Below, piece by piece: positions 53,466 to 63,354 of a stretch of 64,000 nt of DNA. Under the pieces are notes generated by a model, which was not told the origin of the DNA, did no database searches, and saw nothing but the letters and a program-made list of their open reading frames with translations. Every line of letters starts with the position of its first letter. The first letter of the stretch is position 1. The stretch spans positions 2,418,001 to 2,482,000 of the forward strand of contig NZ_CP014754.1 in assembly GCF_001447155.2 (NCBI RefSeq), read 5' to 3'. The DNA is from Marinobacter sp. LQ44. GTDB taxonomy: Bacteria > Pseudomonadota > Gammaproteobacteria > Pseudomonadales > Oleiphilaceae. The translations under genes and the position numbers were made by a program.

Positions 53466-53656
53466 AAGTCCTCGAGTACCTGTCCAGTGGCCCCAAGGAT
53501 AGGGCCCTGTATGGTTCATGAATACCGCTGTGACAGAGGTTTAATGCCACTTTCATGATCACGGGCCCATCTGTAATGGCCCAATGTGGTTGAATGTAAT
53601 AACACTGCTATCTTTCAGAGATATGACTGTTATACGTGCCACGGGGAGAGAACTAA

Positions 53657-53815
53657 ATGGACCTTTTGCGAATTCTGGTTGCGATTCTGTTACCGCCATT
53701 AGGTGTTTTTTTACAGGTGGGACTGGGCAAGCATTTCTGGATCAACATACTGCTGACCATCCTGGGCTACATTCCTGGCATCGTGCACGCGGTGTGGATC
53801 ATCGCCAAGAAGTAG
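53657..53815 (+). CDS. PMP3/YqaE-family small membrane protein
   Basis: A 52-residue proteolipid: MDLLRILVAILLPPLGVFLQ, then VGLGKHFWINILLTILGYIP, then GIVHAVWIIAKK. Two hydrophobic helices with the PPLGVF and LGYIPGIVHAVW motifs define the UPF0057/PMP3 family. Members respond to salt or cold and affect membrane potential. It is preceded by ACGGGGAGAGAACTAA. It stands alone between two minus-strand genes. Confidence 0.93.
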   Translation: MDLLRILVAILLPPLGVFLQVGLGKHFWINILLTILGYIPGIVHAVWIIAKK

Positions 53816-53828
53816 CCCGGTAGCAGGC

Positions 53829-55457
53829 TTAGTGAGTATGCCAGAGGTTGTCTGACTGGTATGCCCGTTGTTCTGCCTCAAGTTTGAGGAGGTGTGCCAG
53901 GGCTGATCGTGCTGCCAATCCATGAATGGCCGCAGGCACATCGTCGTAGGCTTTCGCCGTCAGATCTTTCAGGGACACCGGCGCCAGGGCCTGAAGTGAC
54001 CGGAAGATCTTGTGCTCCCGCGATAACCGATGGGTGATCAGGTAATCAATCACCGCCTCCGGTTGCCCCATCAGAAAGCCGTGGGCGGGGGCGATGAAGC
54101 GAATGGCCTCATCCAGCAGTTCATACAGCGATTCCACGTAGGCTTTCATGTCGCCGTCCGGTGGATTAATCACCACCGTTGAGCCCTGCATGATGTGATC
54201 ACCTGAGAACAGCAGCTCCTGGTCCATCAGCAGGAAACACAGGTGGTTGGATGCATGCCCGGGGGTATGAATTACCTTCAGGATGCCCGCCTCGCTGACA
54301 ATCAGGTCGCCATGCTCCGGCTCATCGTCCGCCTTGAAGGACTGGTCCTGCCCCGCGCCCTCCGGGGCCGGCCAGCCAAATACCCGGCACCCTGTCCGTT
54401 GCTTCAGCTCCAATACCGCCGGCGAATGATCCAGATGGGTATGGGTTACCAGCACCTGGTCCACCACCCCGCCGGTCACTTCCAGAATCTTTTCGATGTG
54501 GGCCGCGTTTGCGGGCCCGGGGTCAATCACTGTAAACCGCTCAAAACCCAGAATATAGGTATTGGTGCCGGGCCCGGTCATCATCCCCGGGTTCGGTGCC
54601 GTCAACCGTACTACACCGGCCGCCACCTCCACCGGCTCACCGGGCACAATCTCCGCCCGGGTGGTGCCTTCCCCCTCCGGGTCCAGCTTGACCGCCTCAT
54701 CGTAAGCCGGCGCGTTTGGCTCCAGCATCACCGGCTTGCCCTTGCGAAGCGCCGGCCAGGGATCGGTCGGAAACGCCTCGGGTGGATTGGCATGGGCATG
54801 GCGCATCAGCTCGGCGGTGGAACTGAAATCACACAACACCCGCAAGGTACGGATCGTCGGCAACCCCAACAAACGCTGGCCTGCCCGATGCTCCTCTAAC
54901 GCCTGCGCAGGCGACATCCACACATGATCAATCGTCTCCTGACCATCATGCCCGGCCCGTTGCCCTTCCGGCGCCACCGCCACAAAAAACCGCGTGTCAA
55001 ACCGCCGCGGCGGCCCCGGCGGTGTCACCCAATGGCTCAGATACGCCAACCGGTCCAGCGGCACCACCAGCCCATGCTTCTCACACAACTGCGCCAGCGA
55101 CACCTCTTCCCGAAACAACGCCTGCCGCTCACCAAGTACCGGATGGTCCGCACCGATGAGCTGACCGCTGCCGTCCTGAGCCAGCAGAACCCCCGCCTCC
55201 TCAAAACACTCCCGTACTGCAGCCAGCATATAGTCGGCACCGCCTTCGTCCAGACTCATGGTCTGACTGATATCCGCGTCTTCAACACCCACAACATGCG
55301 GCTGCGCCTCCGACTCCTGCTCGTTCACCGCTCCGCCGGGAAACACATAGTAACCAGGCAGGAAAATGGCCTCCCATGTTCGTTGCAGCAGAAGCACTTC
55401 AATGCCGTTTTCGGTATCGCGGGTAAGAACCAGGGTGGCAGCCGGGCGAATATCCAT
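53829..55457 (-). CDS. NUDIX hydrolase - metallo-beta-lactamase fold fusion
   Basis: A 542-residue two-domain protein. Residues 1-235 are a NUDIX domain with Nudix box from about G72 to L91 (AAVRECFEEAGVLL); the region resembles NUDT19-type CoA-diphosphatase-like proteins. Residues 270-540 are a metallo-beta-lactamase fold with THTHLDHSP (338-346) and HTPGHASNH and the later SGDHIMQG, closest to LACTB2-like hydrolases. Both active sites look complete. The two activities may act on the same nucleotide-derived compound. Confidence 0.88.
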   Translation of the reverse strand: MDIRPAATLVLTRDTENGIEVLLLQRTWEAIFLPGYYVFPGGAVNEQESEAQPHVVGVEDADISQTMSLDEGGADYMLAAVRECFEEAGVLLAQDGSGQLIGADHPVLGERQALFREEVSLAQLCEKHGLVVPLDRLAYLSHWVTPPGPPRRFDTRFFVAVAPEGQRAGHDGQETIDHVWMSPAQALEEHRAGQRLLGLPTIRTLRVLCDFSSTAELMRHAHANPPEAFPTDPWPALRKGKPVMLEPNAPAYDEAVKLDPEGEGTTRAEIVPGEPVEVAAGVVRLTAPNPGMMTGPGTNTYILGFERFTVIDPGPANAAHIEKILEVTGGVVDQVLVTHTHLDHSPAVLELKQRTGCRVFGWPAPEGAGQDQSFKADDEPEHGDLIVSEAGILKVIHTPGHASNHLCFLLMDQELLFSGDHIMQGSTVVINPPDGDMKAYVESLYELLDEAIRFIAPAHGFLMGQPEAVIDYLITHRLSREHKIFRSLQALAPVSLKDLTAKAYDDVPAAIHGLAARSALAHLLKLEAEQRAYQSDNLWHTH

Positions 55458-55638
55458 AAGTAACTCTTATTATGACGTTTTATTGGGCACATGCAGGAAG
55501 TCCCAAGCGCCGCTTACTCCGAAACAAAAAGCGCAGGAACAAGAAGCAAGATACCCGATAGCACCATAAGATGAGAAGTCACAACCGGAAGCGTATGATT
55601 CAGCCCAATCCAATGTTGAACCAGATCAGGACACCCCC

Positions 55639-56067
55639 GTGGCAAGAATCAAACTCGAATTCCCGGACAACGCCTTCAGCTTCGAAACGCGAATGCCCGT
55701 CAGAATCACCGACATCAACGGCGCCAACCACCTGGGCAACGACGCCCTCATCTCCATGCTCTCCGAAGCCCGCGCCCAGTTCCTGGTCGAACACGGCATC
55801 GAAGAAGCCGACCAGAACGGCACCGGCATTATCGTCACCGACCTGGCCACCATGTACCAGGGCGAATCCTTCTACCCGGACATGCTCCGCTTCGAAGTAG
55901 GCCTGATGGATTTCAACAAATACGGCGGGGATTTCGTGTTCCGGGTCACCAAAGCCGACACCGGCCAATCGGTGGCCATGGCCAAATACGGTTTTGTGTT
56001 CTTCAACTACAAAACCCGGGAAGTCACCCCCATGCCCGAGAGCTTCCGGGCCAGGTTTGCCGGCTAA
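55639..56067 (+). CDS. Hotdog-fold acyl-CoA thioesterase
   Basis: A 142-residue 4-hydroxybenzoyl-CoA-thioesterase-like protein. FETRMPVRITDINGANHLGN DALISMLSEAR is the hotdog helix region; the Asp in the helix-preceding loop (TDINGANHLGND) is the probable catalytic residue. It begins at GTG 55639, with a weak ribosome site. Its last 4 bases overlap the convergent mrpG. It would hydrolyse an acyl-CoA. Confidence 0.85.
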   Translation: MARIKLEFPDNAFSFETRMPVRITDINGANHLGNDALISMLSEARAQFLVEHGIEEADQNGTGIIVTDLATMYQGESFYPDMLRFEVGLMDFNKYGGDFVFRVTKADTGQSVAMAKYGFVFFNYKTREVTPMPESFRARFAG

Positions 56068-56408
56068 CGGTCCGGGTAATTCCGGCTCGGGCCGCCCTTA
56101 TCCACACCCCGGAACAGGGCGGCCTTGGCCATCATATGGGCGCTGACTGGCGCCGTCACAAACAGGAAAACGGTCACAATCGCCTCATGCACGGACAGCG
56201 CGCCGCGCTGGAAACTGAAAAACAGCAACGAGCCGATCAGCAAACAGCCCAGGCCCAGGGTGCTGGCCTTGGTGGGCCCATGCAGACGCATGAAAAAATC
56301 CCGCAACCTTGCAAGGCCAATAGAGCCAATCAGCGCAAACAAGGCACCGGCCACCAGGAACAGCGAAATCACCAACTCAAGAACGAACGGCATGGTTGAC
56401 GCAGTCAT
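56064..56408 (-). CDS. mrpG: Mrp-type Na+/H+ antiporter subunit G
   Basis: A 114-residue protein with three membrane helices. LIGSIGLARLRDFFMRLHGP TKASTLG is the MnhG/PhaG signature. It is the last gene of mrpACDEFG and overlaps mrpF by 4 bases. Confidence 0.93.
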   Translation of the reverse strand: MTASTMPFVLELVISLFLVAGALFALIGSIGLARLRDFFMRLHGPTKASTLGLGCLLIGSLLFFSFQRGALSVHEAIVTVFLFVTAPVSAHMMAKAALFRGVDKGGPSRNYPDR

Positions 56409-56674
56409 TCGATCACATCCCCCCGCAACAGGTACTTGGTCATTGCCACGGTTCCGACAAACCCCATCAGCGCAATCAGCATGGCAGCTTCAAACAGGAT
56501 GCCCAGCGACAACCGGATATCAAACAGCACAATCAACGCAATACTGTTGATCATCAGTGTGTCCAGCGCCAGGATCCGGTCAACGATGTCGGGCCCGATG
56601 GCCAGCCGGTAAAGGTTCAGCAGGATGGCAATCGCAAACACAGTGATCGCCAGGTTAACCGCCCATTCAATCAT
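56405..56674 (-). CDS. mrpF: Mrp-type Na+/H+ antiporter subunit F
   Basis: An 89-residue protein with three helices. LYRLAIGPDIVDRILALDTL is the conserved MnhF segment. It overlaps mrpE by 8 bases and mrpG by 4, consistent with a tightly coupled complex. Confidence 0.93.
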   Translation of the reverse strand: MIEWAVNLAITVFAIAILLNLYRLAIGPDIVDRILALDTLMINSIALIVLFDIRLSLGILFEAAMLIALMGFVGTVAMTKYLLRGDVIE

Positions 56675-57161
56675 CGAAAATCTCCTGTAACGGCTTCTCG
56701 TAGTGCTCGCGAATGTCTTTGATCAGTGCTACTTCATCCTCAAGATGCAGGCAGTGGATCAACAGGCACCGGCCCTCGCGATCGTAGTGGGCGCTCACCG
56801 TGCCCGGGGTCAGCGAAATGGTGCTGGCCAGAATGGTCACGGCAAAATCGTCGGTCAGGGTCAGAGGGTAAGTGAAGAACCCCGGTTCCAGCTGCCGGGA
56901 ATAGAACACAATGCGCCGGGCGACAATCAGGTTGGATTTCAGAATATCCATCAATAACCGGCCAAGGTAGCGCAGCAACTTACCCGGATGCTTGACCTTT
57001 GAATGCTCCGGCCAGAACGGCTGGGTGACCCGGGAAATCACCACCGCCAGCACCGCACCCAGCAACAGGTGAGCAAAGCTGAACTCATTCATCAACAGCC
57101 ATAACAGCAGCAGAAAGCCGGCGAACAGGGGGTGTGGCACCCAGCGCTGTAACCAGTTCAT
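56667..57161 (-). CDS. mrpE: Mrp-type Na+/H+ antiporter subunit E
   Basis: A 164-residue membrane protein. LLGAVLAVVISRVTQPFWPE followed by VTILASTISLTPGTVSAHYD are the MnhE/PhaE hallmarks, and HCLHLEDEVALIKDIREHYE ends it. It overlaps mrpD by 4 bases. Confidence 0.93.
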   Translation of the reverse strand: MNWLQRWVPHPLFAGFLLLLWLLMNEFSFAHLLLGAVLAVVISRVTQPFWPEHSKVKHPGKLLRYLGRLLMDILKSNLIVARRIVFYSRQLEPGFFTYPLTLTDDFAVTILASTISLTPGTVSAHYDREGRCLLIHCLHLEDEVALIKDIREHYEKPLQEIFDD

Positions 57162-58687
57162 GGGGTGAGCCCTCCCGTTATCGTGGCGGGCTCACCGAGC
57201 ACCGCCTCAACATAGGCGGACGGATGATAGAGTTGGCCTGCGGTTGCAGTCATATACTCCATCACCGGCGCGGCAAACAGGGCCAGGGCGCCACTGATAC
57301 CAATAAGCACTGACACCGTGGCCACGCGCGCCGGGTCCAGCTTGCGGCGCTGGCGGCCGCTGAACGGCTCCGGTTTCCAGAACCAGCCGGAGCCGGCTCG
57401 GCTGAGTGCGGCAATCATGAATAACCCGGCAATCAGGGTAATGCCCCAGAGCCACAGGTAGTGCGGGTGCGTGATGGCGTTCTGCAGCAGCCAGGCTTTA
57501 CTAACAAACCCTGAGAACGGCGGCAGCCCCGCCATACTGACTGCCGCTACCAGGAACAGCGTGCCCAGGGTCCAGCGATGGGTCAGAGGTGCGGTTACCG
57601 AGAGCAAGTCGTAGCCGTCGGCCCGCTGCCGGCCGATGAGGTCAGCCAGCAGGAAAAATACCGCGGCCAGGCAGGTGCTGTGCAGCAGATAGAACAGGCT
57701 AGCGGCCAGCACGGTGGCTTCGGCCATGGCAAAACTGGCCATCAGCAAGCCGCTGGACATAATCACCAGGTACGCCGCCATGGTACGCAGGCTGGCGGCC
57801 CCCAACACGCCAATGGCACCAAGGCCCAGGGTGGCCAGCGCCAGGGGCCAGAGCCACAGGAACACCCCGGCATTGAGGGGCTGCGTCGGGTCGAGCCCGA
57901 ACACAACCAGAAGCACCCGCACCATGGCGTAAAAGCCTACCTTGGTCATGATGGCAAACAGCGCCGCCACCGGAGCGCTGGAGGCCGAATAGGCCCTGGG
58001 TAGCCAGAACAGCAGTGGCAGGATTGCGGCCTTGATACCGAACACCACCATCAGCAGCAGGGCGGCACCTTTGAGCAGGGTCTGGTCATCGGGGCTGGCG
58101 GCGGCAATCCGCACCGCCAGGTCGGCCATGTTCAGGGTGCCGGTCAGGCCGTAAAGAATGCCAAGGGCCAGCAGGAACAGGGCAGAGCCGAGCAGGTTGA
58201 TGATCACATAGTGCAAGCCCGCCCGGCTTCTGGCCCGGCCGCCGCCGTGCAGCAACAGGGCGTAGGAAGCCAGCAGCAGGATCTCGAAAAACACGAACAG
58301 GTTGAACAGATCACCGGTCAGGAAGGCGCCGTTAATGCCCATCAGCTGGAACTGGAACAGGGCATGAAAGTGGGAACCCTCCCGGTCGCTGCCCCGGCTG
58401 GCATAGAGCACGCAGAACAGGGCCAGTAAGGCGGCCAGTAGCAGCATCATTGCACTCAGCCGGTCCAGCACCAGCACAATGCCGAACGGCGGCTGCCAGT
58501 TGCCCAGCCAGTAGGTGTGGTAATCGGTTTGCGCCGCAATAACCGCCCACACGCCCAGCGCCACCAGCAAACTGGTGGACAGAATACTCCACACCCGTTG
58601 CCGGCCGATACTGGCCCGGTGGTTTACCAGCAACCAGGCGGCGGCCAGCATGGGGATGACGACCGGCAGAATCATCAGGTGGGTCAT
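57158..58687 (-). CDS. mrpD: Mrp-type Na+/H+ antiporter subunit D
   Basis: A 509-residue NuoM/NuoN-like subunit with about fourteen membrane helices. FFEILLLASYALLLHGGGRA contains the key membrane Glu, and FGIKAAILPLLFWLPRAYSA holds the conserved Lys on TM7. Homologous to the proton-pumping subunits of complex I. It overlaps mrpC and mrpE by 4 bases each. Confidence 0.95.
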   Translation of the reverse strand: MTHLMILPVVIPMLAAAWLLVNHRASIGRQRVWSILSTSLLVALGVWAVIAAQTDYHTYWLGNWQPPFGIVLVLDRLSAMMLLLAALLALFCVLYASRGSDREGSHFHALFQFQLMGINGAFLTGDLFNLFVFFEILLLASYALLLHGGGRARSRAGLHYVIINLLGSALFLLALGILYGLTGTLNMADLAVRIAAASPDDQTLLKGAALLLMVVFGIKAAILPLLFWLPRAYSASSAPVAALFAIMTKVGFYAMVRVLLVVFGLDPTQPLNAGVFLWLWPLALATLGLGAIGVLGAASLRTMAAYLVIMSSGLLMASFAMAEATVLAASLFYLLHSTCLAAVFFLLADLIGRQRADGYDLLSVTAPLTHRWTLGTLFLVAAVSMAGLPPFSGFVSKAWLLQNAITHPHYLWLWGITLIAGLFMIAALSRAGSGWFWKPEPFSGRQRRKLDPARVATVSVLIGISGALALFAAPVMEYMTATAGQLYHPSAYVEAVLGEPATITGGLTP

Positions 58688-59022
58688 GGCCGGTCCTCGT
58701 TCGGGTTTTCACCGTCTACGTGATCGTTTCGCAACTCCACTGCGGCTTTCAGCGACAGCACTACCACAAAGGCGGTCATGGCGAAGCTGATCACAATGGC
58801 GGTTAACACCAGCGCCTGGGGCAGCGGGTCTGCGCTGGTTTCAGTGAGCCCGACGATGGCCGGGGCGCCGGTTGTCAGCCGGCCCATGCTGAACAGGAAC
58901 AAGTTGACTGCGTGCGACAACAAGGTCAGGCCCAGCACCACGGAAAAGGTGCGCGCACGCAGAATAAGAAACACCCCACAAGTGGTAAGCACGCCCAGAG
59001 CCACTGCGATCAGCAATTCCAT
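58684..59022 (-). CDS. mrpC: Mrp-type Na+/H+ antiporter subunit C
   Basis: A 112-residue NuoK-like protein with three helices (LGLTLLSHAVNLFLFSMGRL and DPLPQALVLTAIVISFAMTA). It abuts mrpA, sharing base 59022, and overlaps mrpD by 4. Confidence 0.94.
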   Translation of the reverse strand: MELLIAVALGVLTTCGVFLILRARTFSVVLGLTLLSHAVNLFLFSMGRLTTGAPAIVGLTETSADPLPQALVLTAIVISFAMTAFVVVLSLKAAVELRNDHVDGENPNEDRP

Positions 59023-61829
59023 CAGCCTACCTCCTTGCCGGGGCCGGCTATGGTCATCAGTTTGCCCAGGTTTGCCAGAATCAACAGGGTTGCCCCGACC
59101 ACAGTGGTGTAAACGCCCAGATCAAACAGCAGCGCACTGGCCAATTCGAACTCGCCGATCAATGGCCAGTGCAGATGAGCAAAGGTGGTGGTCAGGAACG
59201 GATACCCGAACACCCAACTGGCAACCCCGGTGAACATGGCGATCAGCAGCCCCGCACCAATGAGCGAGCGGAAGTGCGTACGCATGCGCGCCTGGGCCCA
59301 GACCAGGCCACCGGCCATGTATTGCAGGGTCAGCGCGACGGCCGTGACCAATCCCGCAATGAAACCGCCCCCAGGCATGTTGTGGCCGCGCAGGAAAATA
59401 TACGCCGACACCAGCAGGGCAATGGGCAAAGCCATGTGCGCCACCATCTGCAGGATGACCGGATGGGGCTCTGCTACCCAATGGGAGTGGCCGGATTCCG
59501 CCACCCGTTTTTTCAGATTCAGGTTGCGGGTAAAGGCGAACACCGCCACGGCGGCAATGCCCAGTACCGTGATCTCACCTAGGGTATCGAACCCCCGGAA
59601 ATCCACCAGGATCACATTCACCACGTTGGTGCCGCCGCCTCCGGGCACACTGTTGGCCAGGAAAAAGTCGGAAATGGAGTTTACCGGTCGGGTCAGCACG
59701 GCAAAGGTGAATGCAGCCACACCGCCGCCGGCGGCCAGGGCCACGAACAGATCACGGGCAATTCTGGGAAAGCGGGATTCCTTGGGTGAGCTCTGGGGTA
59801 AGAACGACAGGGCCAGCATCATGATCACCACCGCCATCACTTCAACTGACAGTTGCGTCAGGGCGAGGTCCGGCGCGGAGAACCAGGCAAAGGTGAGGGT
59901 GACAAACAGGCCGGTGACCGACAACAGCAACAGGGCCGGCAAGCGGTGGCGGTGGAACAGTGTCACGCCAATGGCCGACAGACACAGGATGCTGATGCCA
60001 AACACCACTAGCGGATCGAGACTGCTCAATGGCACCGGCCCGCGCCACCGCTCCAGCCCGAGCAGGCTCCAGGCCACAAGGGCGACGGTGGTTAACAGGA
60101 TCAGGGCCAGGTATCGCTGGAGCGAGCCATTCTCCAGGCGATAAACCAGCGTTTGGGAGAAGCGGATGGTGCGCTGCATGGCGGTTTCAAAAATGTCCTT
60201 GGCGTCCACTTCCGGTAGTCGTGCATGGATGGCAAAAAGCGGCTTGCGGGCGCTGTAAACCGCCAGCCCGCCCAGCATGGCCGCCAGACTCATCATCGCT
60301 GGGGTGTGGGCGTCGGACAGGGCACTGAAATCATACGCCGGTAAATGAGACACGGTGGTCTGCAGCACCGCCAGATGCACCAGGTGGTCGTAGATCCACT
60401 GGGGAGCCAAGCCAACCAGCAACGATAACGTCGCCAGAATGGCCAGCGGCAACAATGCGGCGGCCGGCTTACGCTTTGGCGGCCACACCGGCAGATCCCG
60501 TGGCTGGCCATTGAAGAAAACGTTGTGGAAGATGCGCACCGAATAGGCCACCGAGAACAGACCGGCCACGGTGACCCAGGCCGGGATCACCACATCCGCC
60601 CAGTGGGGTGCCGTCACCAGCAGGCTTTCGGAGAACAGCATCTTCTTGCTCAGGTAGCCGCTCATCAGCGGCAGCCCCGCCATGGCGGCCGCCGGCACCA
60701 GGGTGACGATCATCAGAGCAGGCATCCAGCGCCACAGGCCATTGATCAGCTGCATATCCCGGCTGCCCGTGGCCTGATCCACATAGCCTGCCATCATGAA
60801 CAGCGGGGCCTTGAACAGGGCGTGGCAGACCAGGTGGAACAGGGCCGCCGCCATGGCCATCTCACTGCCCATGCCGATCAGCAGGGTGATCAGGCCCAGG
60901 TGAGAAATGGTGGAATAGGCCAGCAGGCCTTTGATGTCATGCATGAACATGGCCACAAAGGCGCCCACCATCAGGGTCACCATGCCGGTGACGGTGATCA
61001 GGGCAAACCAGAGCTCGGTATCGCCCAGGGCCGGGTGCAAACGCGCCATCAGGAACAGCCCGGCCTTGACCATGGTGGCTGAATGCAGATACGCGGAGAC
61101 CGGCGTGGGGGCGGCCATGGCGTGGGGCAACCACAGGTGGAAAGGCGCCTGGGCGGATTTGGTGAATGCGCCCAGTAGCACCAGGCTCAGCATCAGCGGG
61201 TACAGGCTGTGATGCTTGAGGGCCTCGCCCTGAGAGAGGATGTCGGACAACTGGAAGCTGCCGGCCATGTTGCCCAGCAACAGAATGCCGGCCAGCAGGG
61301 CCAGCCCGCCACCCCCGGTAATCACCAGTGACATCCGGGCACCCCGGCGGGCGCCCCGGCTGGACCAGTTAAAGCCGATCAGCAGGAACGACACCAGGCT
61401 GGTCAGTTCCCAGAACACCAGCATGAACAGCAGGTTTTCAGACAGCACAATGCCGAGCATGGCGGTCATGAACAGCTGGATCAGGATAAAGAAGCGCGGC
61501 GCGTTGGCTTTGCCGTCAAAGTAATAGCGGGCGTACAGGATGATCAGGCAGCCAATACCAGTGATCAGGGTGGCAAACAGCCAGCTCAGGCCGTCTAGCC
61601 GGAACGACAGGTCCAGCCCCAGTTGAGGAATCCACTGTACAGTGGTGATCAGCGCGTTCTGGTCTGAAGCCTGCGGCCAATGGCTTGCCAGCAAAAGGAC
61701 GCCGGTAAAAGGTGCAACGGCAGCCAGAAGTGCATGAGCACGGATGCTGGTGCCGTCAGAGCGGCGGCTCAGTAACCAGGAAGCAAACGCTCCCAGCACC
61801 GGCAGCAAAATGATGAGTCCTGGTACCAT
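59022..61829 (-). CDS. mrpA: Mrp-type Na+/H+ antiporter subunit A fused with B
   Basis: A 935-residue subunit. The NuoL-like part (FWELTSLVSFLLIGFNWSSR with the key Glu, and FTKSAQAPFHLWLPHAMAAP) fills about residues 1-620. A NuoJ-like region follows, and the last about 140 residues are the MrpB domain (RGHNMPGGGFIAGLVTAVAL), so no separate mrpB exists, as in PhaA/B or ShaAB fusions. It is the first gene of the operon and provides the main ion path for Na+ extrusion and pH homeostasis. Confidence 0.95.
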   Translation of the reverse strand: MVPGLIILLPVLGAFASWLLSRRSDGTSIRAHALLAAVAPFTGVLLLASHWPQASDQNALITTVQWIPQLGLDLSFRLDGLSWLFATLITGIGCLIILYARYYFDGKANAPRFFILIQLFMTAMLGIVLSENLLFMLVFWELTSLVSFLLIGFNWSSRGARRGARMSLVITGGGGLALLAGILLLGNMAGSFQLSDILSQGEALKHHSLYPLMLSLVLLGAFTKSAQAPFHLWLPHAMAAPTPVSAYLHSATMVKAGLFLMARLHPALGDTELWFALITVTGMVTLMVGAFVAMFMHDIKGLLAYSTISHLGLITLLIGMGSEMAMAAALFHLVCHALFKAPLFMMAGYVDQATGSRDMQLINGLWRWMPALMIVTLVPAAAMAGLPLMSGYLSKKMLFSESLLVTAPHWADVVIPAWVTVAGLFSVAYSVRIFHNVFFNGQPRDLPVWPPKRKPAAALLPLAILATLSLLVGLAPQWIYDHLVHLAVLQTTVSHLPAYDFSALSDAHTPAMMSLAAMLGGLAVYSARKPLFAIHARLPEVDAKDIFETAMQRTIRFSQTLVYRLENGSLQRYLALILLTTVALVAWSLLGLERWRGPVPLSSLDPLVVFGISILCLSAIGVTLFHRHRLPALLLLSVTGLFVTLTFAWFSAPDLALTQLSVEVMAVVIMMLALSFLPQSSPKESRFPRIARDLFVALAAGGGVAAFTFAVLTRPVNSISDFFLANSVPGGGGTNVVNVILVDFRGFDTLGEITVLGIAAVAVFAFTRNLNLKKRVAESGHSHWVAEPHPVILQMVAHMALPIALLVSAYIFLRGHNMPGGGFIAGLVTAVALTLQYMAGGLVWAQARMRTHFRSLIGAGLLIAMFTGVASWVFGYPFLTTTFAHLHWPLIGEFELASALLFDLGVYTTVVGATLLILANLGKLMTIAGPGKEVG

Positions 61830-61952
61830 AGCGAGGCCGGTAGCCCGGAAGGAATATTTGGGTTAATTGTTCATCCGCCCGGAGCGATCAGGCTCGGGCG
61901 TGATAGCTAAAACAGATTACCGAAGACTAGCACATTAATTCATTGTTAACCG

Positions 61953-63284
61953 TCAAGTGGCCGGGTACTTTTGTCGCAAACGGGTCATTCCTTGGCGGTA
62001 CAGACTGTATGCCAACAGTCCGGCTGCCAGGTTGCCGATCAGGGCCCCGGTCATCAATCCGGTGAGCCCGGACAACTGAGCGCCCAGCCAAAGCATTGGC
62101 AGGTAACAGGCGAATAGCCGCAGGGTTGAGATCAGCAGTGCCCGCATGGGTAATCCCAGGGCATTGTTGATCGAGACCATCAGCATACAGACCCCCAGGC
62201 CGCTATAACTCAGGGGCACCCGCAGCAGGTAGCTCAGCAGGATGTCCTGGACATCACCATCACGGCTGAACAGGGTGGCGACCAGCCCGGAGGCCACCAG
62301 CCACACCAGCCCCAGCAACAGTTGCCAGACCACCACAAAACGCACGGCAATGCGCACCAGTTTGCGGATGTTGTCCAGCTCGCCGGCTCCCAGCATGCGC
62401 CCGATCATTGGCGGCATGGACATGGTCAGTGCCAATACGACCACGATGGAGAAAAACTCGAGCCGGGTACCCAGCCCCCAGGCGGCGACGGCGGCGGAGC
62501 CAAAACCGGCCACCAGCGAGGTGGCCAGCATGGCGGAAAGGGGCGGCATCAGCTGGCTGACCATGGCCGGTGCCATGATGCCGCCGAGTTGTCGGATTGC
62601 TTTGGACAGTTGCAGTTGCAGCAGGTCAAAGCGCAGCCATTGGCGCTTTACCAATGCCGGGAAAACCACCAGAGCACCGATCCCGAAGGCGGTGATGGTG
62701 GCCCAGGCGGCCCCGGGCAGGCCCCAGCCGAAGACAAAGATATACAGTGGGTCCAGGGCAATGTTGAGCAGGCTGGTGGCGATCATCATGTAGCCGGGTA
62801 ACTTGGTGTCGCCGTTGGCCCGGCAGACGGCGTAGCCGAAGTAGAGCAAGGCGCCAAGCCAGGCGGACATAAGCCAGGGCACCCAGTATTCCCGGATGGC
62901 TGGCCGGAGTTGGTCTTCGGCGCCGAGGAAGTTGAGTATCCCGGTTTGTAATAGCCAGACTGAGAGGCACAGGATCAGCGCCAGGCTGGCGCCGATGGTG
63001 ACGACGAGGCCGCCGAGACGTTGGGCGCGGAGGTTGTCGCCCTGGCCCAGGGTTCTGGAAATAATGGCGGTGGTGGCGATGCCGAGGCCCACGTACATGC
63101 CGCTGACCAGTTGTTGCATGGGCACGGTGAAGCCCAGGGCGGCGAGGGGGTCGCGGCCTAGCTGGCCGACGAAGGCGCTGTCGGTGAGCTGGAAGGTCAT
63201 CAGGGAGAGCACGCCGAACAGCATGGGCCAGGTCATTTGGTAGAGCTGGCGGGCCAGGCTTGGGCTTTTCGGTTGGTTCTGCAC
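61953..63284 (-). CDS. MATE-family multidrug/Na+ efflux transporter
   Basis: A 443-residue protein with twelve predicted helices. MTWPMLFGVLSLMTFQLTDS AFVGQLGRDPLAALGFT is the MATE signature in the first helix pair and AAVAAWGLGTRLEFFSIVVV its counterpart in the second half. It uses Na+ or H+ gradients to expel cationic compounds. It lies downstream of the hairpin element D that separates it from tpx. Confidence 0.92.
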   Translation of the reverse strand: MQNQPKSPSLARQLYQMTWPMLFGVLSLMTFQLTDSAFVGQLGRDPLAALGFTVPMQQLVSGMYVGLGIATTAIISRTLGQGDNLRAQRLGGLVVTIGASLALILCLSVWLLQTGILNFLGAEDQLRPAIREYWVPWLMSAWLGALLYFGYAVCRANGDTKLPGYMMIATSLLNIALDPLYIFVFGWGLPGAAWATITAFGIGALVVFPALVKRQWLRFDLLQLQLSKAIRQLGGIMAPAMVSQLMPPLSAMLATSLVAGFGSAAVAAWGLGTRLEFFSIVVVLALTMSMPPMIGRMLGAGELDNIRKLVRIAVRFVVVWQLLLGLVWLVASGLVATLFSRDGDVQDILLSYLLRVPLSYSGLGVCMLMVSINNALGLPMRALLISTLRLFACYLPMLWLGAQLSGLTGLMTGALIGNLAAGLLAYSLYRQGMTRLRQKYPAT

Positions 63285-63354
63285 TTGGGGGTCGGTGCCT
63301 TGGGTTCTGAGGGCTTGGCGTGGATTCTAACAGGTCTGGCTTCGGAGGAAGCAC

